Source of the DNA: Enoplolaimus lenunculus
Lineage: Eukaryota > Nematoda > Enoplea > Enoplida > Thoracostomopsidae
DNA: 64,000 nucleotides
Assembly: GCA_030248215.1 (NCBI GenBank)
Contig: JASANG010001014.1
Span: forward strand, 1 to 64,000
Direction: 5' to 3'
The first letter of the stretch is position 1; each line of letters opens with the position of its first letter. Positions 31,601 to 41,417 of this stretch are shown here, in pieces. The translations under genes were made by a program, and so were the position numbers. The notes under the pieces were generated by a model. That model saw only the letters and a list, made by a program, of their open reading frames with translations, searched no databases and was not told the DNA's origin.

Positions 31601-34600
31601 ATTTTTGTACAATATAGTAATAAATGTGGTCGCTTGCCAGGCGATCTGTCAACTTTAATATCTTGTCATTTCCCCAATATAGAAAATTTTTTACCTTGCC
31701 TTTAATTGATTGAAAACCCCTTTTTTACCCTTCTTTCAGGGCCCCCCCCAGCAAGGTCAGCTGGTTACGGGCCTGTTAGTAGAATTAAAAAATTCTTCTG
31801 CGACTAGACTTGGTCATATTTGGTTAAAACAATTTCAGGCAATTCTGGTAACCACGCAGATGTTTTGAATTCATTATCACATTTTTCACCCGGGTCACAT
31901 GGTCACACCAACCAAGGCGTAGCGCTAAACCAACATCAAACTGATGTACCTCCTCCTACTATTACAACAGCCGGTCACCATAATCCAACTACGGAAACTG
32001 GTGTTCAAGCTGGAAGGACACCAATTTTAAGAAACACGGCGTATCCAAGACAGAGCAGTTTGGATGATCGGGAGCGATACAATCAAAATTTTATACCAGA
32101 GCGAAGACGTCCACATGTTTCTTTTAGGCAAGTAAACTTTGGAGGTATTCAAGTGGGGGGAAAAGTTATATTCCTTCGAAATTTTGGGGATAACCCGAGT
32201 AAAGGCACTTTTTTACAGGTTATAGAATAACCGATAGAGGTAAAAAAACTTTCGCGCTGCGGCGCGTTCGCATGTTAAAGCTATTCCCTCCCGAAATAAA
32301 ACCTAGTTGCCTCAAACTGGTAGTGTAAACGAGATAAAAGCAAGCATTCGCAAGCGTTCACACAATATAATATCTATATATACTAATCGCGGTGCAACCG
32401 GATATCCGGATACGGTATTTTAACTTGCCGGATATTATTTTTAAAAAACTTCAACAAATTTATATCATTCGTATTTATGCCAAGTACCATCGAACTGACT
32501 GACTTCTTTTACATATTTTTTTCTGTCACACTTGTAATGTAGATTTTTGCATGCGATGGGTAAAAATAACGCTAAAAAATCAGCAGCACATTTCTATTAT
32601 TCCTAAGGCTAAGCCTAAATTCAGCGCAAAAATGGGTTTATAAATAAGTATGCAAAAATAATTTCACGTTTCCAAGCCAGGGGTGGGTGGAGACCGGAAA
32701 TGAAAGGTTTCGGTCTCTGTCAACTTTTGGTCATCACCGAAATAAAATTTTCGAAAGAAATTATTTTTAGAGTCTGTTTCAAACCACCGAGACTCAAGAA
32801 ACCGAGACTTGCCAAATACCGAGACTTGCTGAGATTGAGACCGATACACCCATCCCTGATCTTTGTCACCTTTGACCTATAGAAAACTGGTTTCCCTTAA
32901 AGGGAACATGAGCTAAATGAGTATTGCAACTGAACGTAGCTCTACAAAAGCATTGAAGAGTATAATAGGGTCGTTGTTAAAGTGTTAAAAATGCATCGGT
33001 GTGAGATGTAAAACTTTGTCACGTAACACTATGGGTACGTTAAGCGACGAAGGAAAGTTTGTAAGCTACGTTCTGATACCTGAATGCAATCTAGTATTTA
33101 ATTTGAATTCATTATTTGGCTCCGGCTCCTGCCGGATACTAGATTATCCGGCTCCGTCATTTTTCGGTATCCGGTTGCACCATGATACTAATTCACCGGT
33201 ATATCACACAACGAACTTCATGCTTATTCGCACGGATGGTTATGAGGTCTACCCCACCACCGCACATGGATGTCTCATCGGATTCAGTTATGGCCTGACA
33301 CGACAATATTTGATTTGATGAAATACACTTGTTTTTAGTTGTTTCACTGATGATGATATATCATATCACCGCATTCATTTGGTGCATCTGTGGAAGACCA
33401 CATTATGTTCAGTGTTCTTAGGAATGTCTTCTCAATTTTAGATAAATGCTGTAGGCGTAGAATTTTGGCACAACAGTTTATCATAAATACTACAGCATCT
33501 AAATCTAAACCCGGGCCAGGGCTAGGGTATGGGAACCCCTCATGTTCTGTGAGATGGGCCGTTTTGTAAGAAAGCAACCGAAAGTGCAGCAGCTTTTCCA
33601 AAACCATGGAACACATACGTGGGGGGTAATAATAAATAATGGCAAGAAAAACTCGCAAGCGAGAAGCCAAATATATAAGCGTAAATAAGACAAAGCTTGA
33701 CGCAACGGTGGATCGGTTTGAGCAGAGGCGCCCAGCTGCCCGGGCATTCCTTATGAAATGGTAACGAATGGTAACCAGCGAAATTATTGTGTTAAAATTG
33801 CACTTTTTAGTGAAGACAGTGTCATTCATTCGGCTGATATAGACAGCAGATTGAATCATTCTGACACTGTGTCTGATTTTCGTGGCAATTATTCAGTGAA
33901 TGGTCGAAATAGCATTGGTGGGTTCGGATACCCCCAAGCGTATACAAATGGATATCGTGGCAATTATAACAATATTCCAGTGCGAACGCGATTGATATGT
34001 ATGTGTTCTGGCCGCGCCTTTCTCAGATAAAAATATTAGGCTAAATATTGAGCTATTGTGTACACTTCGCCCCACATTGGGGCTTATGGCAAAGGCTTCC
34101 CTTGCCTAAACCTTTATCTAAGCCTGAGCCAAAACCTTATCTAGAGGAGATGGATATTCTCGTCGCGTAGATATTCTCCTAGCTTACTGTAGTAACCCGA
34201 ATCAGATGGAAGGGGGGGACTGATATTGATTTTCCGTCGCCAGAGGGTTCATTTTGATATTTGGTTAACCAGCCCTCCGCCAACCTTCGTTACTGATATA
34301 TCCGGTATTGCAACTTTCCGTTGTGTTAAATCTTAATACAAGGTTATACTTAAGTGCTTTAAAGTTTCAAACTCAACTTTATTTGGTCCTGGAGTGATTT
34401 ATGCACTACAATTAGAATAGACTTATATAAACTCTAATTAGGGTTTAGGGACTCTATCCGCTTATGGATGTTTATTAGGGATACGGACTCCGATTGTCGA
34501 GACTCAAAATGGGAACCACCCTCGTATTTTATTACGATGGCTGCCAGTTGCCAGTTAAAGGTCAAAAACAGGGCATTTCTCAGGTAGACCTAAACTATTG

Positions 34601-37600
34601 TCGACTATATTAATCATACTAAAACACGTAACCAGAAAAATTTATTACGCAGGTTGAGTTTCTGATCCCCTACTTAAGTACGAGTGCTTATACGCTCATG
34701 TTTCAGATAACAAAGATGGAAATATTGTTGGCCGATCAGCGTTAAACAACACTTTTCAACGCGGTAACGCAAATCGAGGAGGTATAAGTTAAAATTAAAA
34801 ATAATGCGTCCGTCTGTTAAGGATGTGAGCTTTGAAAAGTTTAGTTAACCTGAAAATCTCTTGGTGGGTGAAGGCCGTGTGCGTGTTTTTGAAATTTTCG
34901 CTTTAAGTAGAAGGATTTCTTTAGTTAATTTTACCCGTGTCATATAGGAACTCAAAAGTCTGATCACTAGGCTTGTGAGATCCTTTGCTATCTTTGCACG
35001 TCCCAGTGTCATGGCAATGCGGAGTTACTAATTCAAATGCGTAGAAAAGTTCTATATTTCGTTGTCCCACGGAGCAGGGGTATGTTTGGCATGTGTAACA
35101 GTTGTAATTTTTATTTCTCTTTGCACGTCCCAGTGTCATGGCAATGCGGAGTTACTAATTCAAATGCGTAGAAAAGTTCTATATTTCGTTATCCCACGGA
35201 GCAGGGGTATGTTTGGCATGTGTAACAGTTGTAATTTTTATTTCATTTTTCATTTCCTTCTCATGGAAACTTTTTGATTTGTTTTTAAGCGAAGCAAAAT
35301 GGTGATTAAAGTACGGAAGCTTATTCTATTCTAGTCCCACAGAAAAACGTTCCGCCCCTGATCTTTACATGGGCCCAAATTTAATATTTCGGGATCGAAT
35401 TCGGCAAATCGCAGCTGGTTTGCGTTGGAAATCAGAGCTATCGTGGGTGATGCCACAATCTAATTCTGTACATATTATTTTTACTGTCCACTGATCTGTA
35501 GAGCTTAGGTAACAATATTATGCGCAGTATTACAGCTCGACCCTGGCAGGGTCAGCAACACCAACAACACAATCATAGCAATGACAATGAGGAAGAATAC
35601 GCTTACTATATGCCTCACACTGGCGCTCTAATGCAAAATTCAGCACAACACGGGTCAATTGCTGCGGCAAATTTATTTAATCGTTCGTTTGATTATGGAG
35701 CATTTTATGGCAGACAAAATCAACAATTCACAACAAGCTCTGCGCAACAGATGCGTAACGATCATAGCTTGCAGTCGTATAGGAATCGACAGGGCATGCG
35801 TAAGTGTTTAAGGGACAGTATTAGAAGTAGGTCAGTAACATTTGCAAATAAACAAGACATCGCTTCTTATTTTCTGTGGTGGCAAATTCATTGGCTGAAC
35901 AATTGCATGGCTGGATTTTGATATTGTATTTAATCACGGAAGATGCCAGCAATAAGCTATTGAGATATAGATAAATGTGGAAATCGTATCTCTTGACGAT
36001 AACTTTCATGTCTTTGAGACATTACCTGATAGGACTCTACAGTGACTCATGCGGATGCGGATGCTCATGTTATGCGCCAACCCTATCAGGTAAACTCTTG
36101 CGAGCAATTCCTGCTAGACACCAAACCTAATTTTATTATTTTTGGTTCAGTGACTTGGTGTCTGGCATGGTAAAACTACCGAATTGGCTTGCTATCAACT
36201 GTGGACGTCCACATAAAGGTTACGCCAGGCGTGATCTAACTGTGCAATACTAAACACTGCTACTTGTTAGCCAATGCCAGGTGAATATTAATTGCTTACG
36301 GCTTACGGTTGTGATAATTTCAGGAGTATTCATTCCTCGAGGAACTGCCCATATACAATCACGATTTCGTCGCAATTTCTTCGATAATACCGGTTCTAAA
36401 TGGGCAGGAAACGGAAAGGTACACTAAAATTTATTTTCCTTCCATGATTTCAGAAGCATTGAAATGATTAAGAAATTATTTTAGCTGAAAAACACGAGTG
36501 GCTTATGTTGTGTGTAAATTTTTATGAACAAGTGGTCATTGATACGTAAATGCTACAAAATACACCACCGTTCTTACAAACTTCTGGTAGAATTCTGTTA
36601 TTATTATGCGTTTCACTTTAGCCCGCTGCTGCGAAAGATCCAAATTTGAAGTTTGAAACTGATTATGATTTTGAAGAAGCGAATGCTAGCTTTGCACGCA
36701 AGATGAAAGAATCAACGGAAGCGGTGAAAAAACTATCCATTGGTAGGTCTTGTCTTGTCAGTGTCAACTTTTATGTGTATACCAGTTGCGTATATGTAGT
36801 TTGCTTTTGGAAGTTTGTACATTCAAAGTGTACCAACAATTAGCAGATATAATTGGATATTCTTGTTAGCAATTGGTGTGTGTGGCCGTTATGCAATTTT
36901 GGAAAAACTTTTGTATGGTTTTTAGTTAGTTGTAGCCACCGCCACTTTCTTGCAAATTACTCTTAGCTGGCGCGGTTGCTGTACGATTTGGCGTAATTAC
37001 CCAGAACCCGATTACCGACACACGTAGTACTATTGCTTATCTCAAAAAACGGCCGTTATGGTGGTACGGGATCTCAGTTGTCGCATGAATGCACCATGGA
37101 AACCGGCCGTCTTTGTTTTGGAAAAGGGCACGCTGTTCAATGTTCCACCGTTCCAAGCACATCTTTGCCCATCTGCTCTGGCTTCACAGATTTAACTGCT
37201 CGTGACAGGTCTCGTCTCTCGCTAGCAGCATGCAGCTCTAATAAAATATCTTTGGTCTTTCCTTTTGTGGAACCTCTTGCCAAGTATGGGCATTAACCAC
37301 CGGAATGGTTTTTGCCGTTTTCGCAGTAGTATTGTCATTTTTCTAAAGACATCTTTCCTTCTGAACAAACTGACGATTAGCTGATGCGCTTTTGACTGCT
37401 CTATATAAAATCCAACACCATTCGCTAGTCTCATACTGCCTTAAATTATTACATCCACGTTTAAAATTCGCCTCTCCAGTTTTAGGTAGCTGAAGACCTT
37501 CGAGAGGCATCGCTTGAACTTGAAGACGCGAAGGAAACCTGAACAAAACCTGAGTGAATAATAAAAACGCTAAGTGAACTTATTTTGCTTAAAATAAGGG

Positions 37601-39134
37601 GCCTTTCTTTTTAAGACGTACAAATTTATCTAATTATGCAAGACTGGTGCATATGTAACTTATCATTGAGGTTTGACAGAGGCTCAAGGAACAGACAAGA
37701 AGAATGCGAGCGCTGAACAAAGTAACGAGCAAGTAAATGTGGCAACTGAAAATGTCGACACTCGCGAACATTTAAGCGATCCACCATCACCAACCATACA
37801 AATTGATCCAATTTCGCGTTCAGATTTGTCGTTTGGCAATCCACAACAAATGATCAAATGCTCACTGGCCTACAGCAGTAACAAAAATCAATTGATTGGC
37901 ATTCTTGGAGACAAATATTACGATAAGGATGAGTCGTTTTTTGATCGCATTTCGTGTGAAGCAACTGAAAAAAGCAGGTATATGACGCGAAACATAAGTA
38001 AAACATGATAACCAGTTGATATTTGTAAATGGGCGCATGCAGTCCACCTCTTATGAATTCTCAAACAGTTTTTTGTGTAGGTATGATAACACGTAGGGAA
38101 ATTTAGATCTGCGTCAGCTTATTTAAAAATTTCTCTTAACTGGACCCGCTTACACATCGCAACCCAAAATAATGGCGGCGCCCATGAAGTAAAAATTATT
38201 GTCTGCGTCTCAAAACTTGGTAAAGCATCTTATTGGTTCGTTAAATTTATACACGGGCAAAAGCTGATAAGGTCGTATCCGGTGGTTCAGGTACCCAGAG
38301 CGAGAACGCTAGTTAATCAATTTTTGTTTTGCCCCTTTACGGGCTGTATCATATTTAGTTTTGAGCTCGGTCCTTTTGTCGTTACAGAGATCCTGCAGCT
38401 GTGGCGAGACAAAGATTTAAAATGTTGAACAAAGAAACGTTTGGAATTGATTTTGTTCGAAATTCACCTCAAAACAACATTCGTAATCGAATTGATGTTC
38501 GAAACAATATGAATAGGCTTGGTGGTAAGATTTTACGATTTAACAAGAAAGCAGCAGCAGGAAGATTAGTACGACTCGATATTGCTATACGCCAGTCATT
38601 TTTAATCTGTGGGAGGCAAAAAAAAATTGTTCATATTTTTCAATTTTGGATTTAAAAATACCGAACGTTGAATACTGATATTGCGCGCTCGCTTAGTAAA
38701 AGTAATTAATGGCCAAAATATAAGAGTGATGCCACAGTAACGCATCTGTTTCTCATTCAAGAATTTTGTTTTTTGATCACTTCAGAAAACTGTGTCATAT
38801 CATTATATTAATTAAGGCTCAACGATTGTGCCCATTGCATCTCTTACTTAAAACATTGAAACTATTAACAAAATAGCGCTAACTAATATCATACAGTATG
38901 TAATCGGCCAATAAAGTTCAAACCAAATGTAGTTCCAAACGAATGTAAATCCATAGCACGCAACACAATAAAAAACATACTTTTTGGATTGTGAATTATT
39001 TGTTACTTTCAGGTTTCTATCCGCAGCGAAGCTTTTTGAACAGAAGTCTTGGCTATTTCACTAATTTTCGGTTTGGGCCAACTGCTGCGTACGCCCCGCA
39101 CTGGTATCCACGACCACTATACTCATTTGTTTGA
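28632..39134 (+). CDS. LSM14: LSM14 / Trailer hitch / CAR-1 homologue, complete
   Basis: Proposed exons: 28632-28764, 29744-29925, 31740-31755 (16-nt microexon), 31839-32127, 33811-33979, 35502-35799, 36324-36418, 36622-36742, 37680-37977, 38388-38524, 39013-39134. They sum to 1860 nt, 619 aa, with all phases compatible. Domains: LSm14 ([41 protein letters not shown], about 8-90), a low-complexity Gln/Asn/Ser linker, Arg/Gly-poor middle ([16 protein letters not shown]), DFDF box ([14 protein letters not shown], about 405), FFD box ([13 protein letters not shown], about 514) and TFG box ([10 protein letters not shown], about 548). The family binds DDX6, EDC4 and eIF4E partners and represses translation in P-bodies and germ granules. 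The donor after 32127 is GC (TTTTAG|GCAAGT). The microexon and the donor at 33979 (CCA|gtgcga) are the least certain joints. The first four coding exons lie in the palindrome arm and the rest lie outside. Confidence 0.93.
28941..29117. mobile_element. 177-bp GC-rich element with CAGGG ends (right copy)
   Basis: Mirror of 4091-4267, in LSM14 intron 1. Two tandem copies of ccccaatacttcagggtggg are visible at about 28957-29003. Confidence 0.4.
30232..30698. mobile_element. Long-TIR fold-back element, Merlin-like termini (right copy)
   Basis: Mirror of 2510-2976. Starts GAGTCTTTTCGGTTATCCGG and ends with the complement of GGGGTCTTTTCGGTTGCCC. It lies in the intron between the second LSM14 exon and the proposed microexon. 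GATTCC-word remnants lie just upstream (about 30050-30115). Confidence 0.65.
32388..33184. mobile_element. hAT-like element, GGTGCAACCGG termini (right copy)
   Basis: Mirror of 87-883, in an LSM14 intron, with atactaat as its 8-bp duplication on both sides. It was present before the inverted duplication. Confidence 0.85.
32678..32858. mobile_element. 181-bp GTCTCGG-word element, nested (right copy)
   Basis: Mirror of 413-593, inside 32388-33184. Confidence 0.65.
34991..35244 (+). repeat. Tandem duplication, 127-bp unit, two copies
   Basis: The unit beginning tctttgcacgtcccag recurs at an offset of 127 bp with about one mismatch (gttgtcccacg against gttatcccacg). It lies in the LSM14 intron 33980-35501. 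The near identity points to a recent event. A nearby block (34445-34530, ctctatccgctta) is shared with 45775-45860. Confidence 0.85.
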
Positions 39135-39579
39135 ATGGTTTGAGTGGTTTTCAACGTAAATTATTTTTGATGCTAACGGATTGAACTGCCTTGTTTTGAA
39201 TGTTTGAAATCTTGGCCCATGTTCTGTGTTTATTACATCTATTAAAAGCAAGTTATAAGATTTGTAAGCAGCAACGAATCGGTGCATGGTGAGGTTTAAA
39301 TTTCAGAACGTTTATCGCGTTTGATATGCGCTACTTTTTTTACTTGAAGATCTGCAATTGTAAGTTTCGTCAGTTTGGAAACCTATCGCTAACTGGTGAT
39401 AAGTTTTGCAGTGCATTTAAATTAAAATATTGGATGTGAAGTAACGCCGTCGGCGATTTATGTTGTTTAGTAATTTACTATATATTTGTTGTAAAATTCT
39501 TTTGTATTCATTGGCAAAAATGATGGCTCTTGTGCACTTCTACCCCACGATTTGGTAACTACGTTATATTTGAATAAGC

Positions 39580-39585
39580 AATAAA
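39580..39585 (+). terminator. Poly(A) signal of LSM14
   Basis: AATAAA 445 bp past the stop, in AT-rich sequence with no other frame. Best candidate for the 3' end of the mRNA. Confidence 0.5.
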
Positions 39586-40439
39586 AACAGATTAAATTTA
39601 CTTTCAAAACCAGAGTTTGCAGGGTCCCTCGGCAGTTGCTGTGAGCTTAGGTAAGCGACATCGTGCGCGATTGGAAACAAAAGTAATTCAAACTCAGCTA
39701 TATATAGCTGTCTTGTAAAATATTTTTGAGTCGTAATCCTGACCTTAAAGCCGAAGCAGAAAGCTTTTCAGTTATATTTATGCAAAACTTCAAGAAGAAA
39801 AAACACTAGCCAAAACTGAATTCACTTGTGCGTCTAAACTTAGCAAAAAATATTGGGTATTTGATGCAAAAAAGTCGTCGACCGTGGTGATTTGTTGTAG
39901 CAATGCTCATTCTATGATTTGTTGTAGCAATGCTCATTCTATGTTGAATATATGTATATCATATTGGGATTATTTTCAGTATACTTTACTTTGTGATATT
40001 TTGTTGGCTTGTAAAATGAAATTTAATGAATCCTCTATTCAGTCTTGTTTTGGAGTTGGTATTACATATATACTATTCATTCATGTACGTTTAATATTAA
40101 TTACTATTAACTTACATTTTGATAATTTAATCGTTTTTGAAATATCTGCCATTTTTATATCATCACAATTGGGCAATAAAATTATTGAGGGTGTATCTTT
40201 AATGGGAGTACAAAGCAGAGATTTTTGCCACAATTACCAAAAATTTTCATATCCTTTTCCGATTCGGGTGTTACAATCGCTGCTCATTTTGGTTATTTTA
40301 TTTTTAAGGGCATTCATAAACTGCTCCGGCTGCAGCAGAAAATAGTATCTTGCTTCCGCTCTGGCCCAGGAATATTTCTTACAGTCTAAATCTCAAAATA
40401 TTTCACATTATAGAAATATTGTTAAAATTTGGTTGTTAA

Positions 40440-40743
40440 AGTGCGGTTCACCTCCGATTCCAGATCGGGTTCCGGTTCTCCGTATTTCACCTCCGGTTGC
40501 TGGTTTGAACTGTAGTGACACGAATTAAAAGAGCGGGTAAAATAAATGAGTCATATCCCTAATTATAATCCGTTGGTGGATAGAATCCATCGGACCTAAT
40601 TTACCAAAAATGCTTCGGAGCAAAATTTTGAAGGAAAAAATTTTCTGTATTTCTACATATAATTGAAACAGACACAAATTTTTGCCGTAAACAGAAATGG
40701 AAACAGAAATGGAAACAGAAATGGATATCCGGTCACATCCTGG
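40440..40743. mobile_element. Decayed hAT-like element end
   Basis: The right end is the complement of CAGGATGTGACCGGATATCC. The left part has GATTCC/GGTTCC/CTCCGG words starting near gtgcggttcacctccg. The left boundary is not exact. Confidence 0.45.
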
Positions 40744-41417
40744 AGCATCTATATTTTTGCTTACTTAGGTTAGGCTTAGGCTTTGGCTTTAGGAACACAC
40801 TTTTGCAACGCTTAGACTTATGAAGGAATACGCTCAGTCTGCTGTTACGCCCTTAAAAGCAACATTGGCCGAGCAAAGAATGGATGTGGCCCAGTCAGAA
40901 ATAACGAATGCTTCCCCTAACACACACTTTGACAAATGGTATTCGATTTACGACCCTATTATTAAATAAAGCATGGCTATTTTTCCTTAATTTGCATTCT
41001 CGCGCAGATAAAACGTTTTGGCGTACAAAAATTGGAATCTCTGCATCACCACCATCCAAAACAATATCTAATTGGTATCGCTACTTGAATAACGAAAAAA
41101 TATAATGCCTGCAAACAAATTGAACATGCTAGGAGGGGCAAAGAATTTCAGAGGAAGTTCATTCTGTGTTTTACAAAAATCATGTACATTAACTGTGGTG
41201 GTCTAGGAAGGTCAAAAAGTTTTCTACAGGGAACTGCTGCACTTCCACCGGCTGCCCCATTCTCTCTACCGCTCCACGTGAAAGCCGAGTACATACTCGA
41301 ATTCTTGCTGTATGCGTTGTACCGTCTAGATTTAAAAACTATGTGTACACCTTTGTACCGTTATCTGCAGTTCGCAAGACGTTTAGCTTTGTGTTATATA
41401 CACGTGTGCAGACCAGT

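Larger units (their letters stand above)
17985..33270. repeat. Right arm of the giant inverted repeat
   Basis: Mirror of 1-15210. It holds the intact LSM14 start, F-box, ZFAND2, SINEs and mobile elements in outward orientation. Its outer edge falls inside LSM14, between coding exons at 31839-32127 and 33811-33979, as far as the window allows one to see. It retains about 65 bp near 31690-31760 that the left arm lacks. Confidence 0.97.
39135..41417. other. LSM14 3' UTR and intergenic region
   Basis: LSM14 3' sequence to about 39600, then no supported gene. A 153-codon frame (39884-40345, +; first ATG at 39914) encodes a Cys/Ile/Leu-rich product without a known domain. It starts in a 27-bp tandem duplication (39889-39942) and is probably chance. 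Another small repeat is three copies of the 12-mer aaacagaaatgg at 40690-40725. Confidence 0.4.

Noticed and set aside
1-33270. Unremoved sequencing adapter or fold-back read as the cause of the palindrome
   Set aside because: Not fully excluded, but a simple fold-back would have no 2.8-kb unique spacer, no 65-bp indel and no tracts of about 5 percent divergence. A haplotype mis-join remains open.
33344-33859. 171-codon frame on the minus strand
   Set aside because: It lies antisense over an LSM14 intron and exon edge (33811-33979), has no domain, and the plus-strand exon explains the open sequence.
37033-37546. Overlapping frames on both strands in an LSM14 intron
   Set aside because: They look gene-like in composition but are short and mutually exclusive, with no domain and no matching splice sites.
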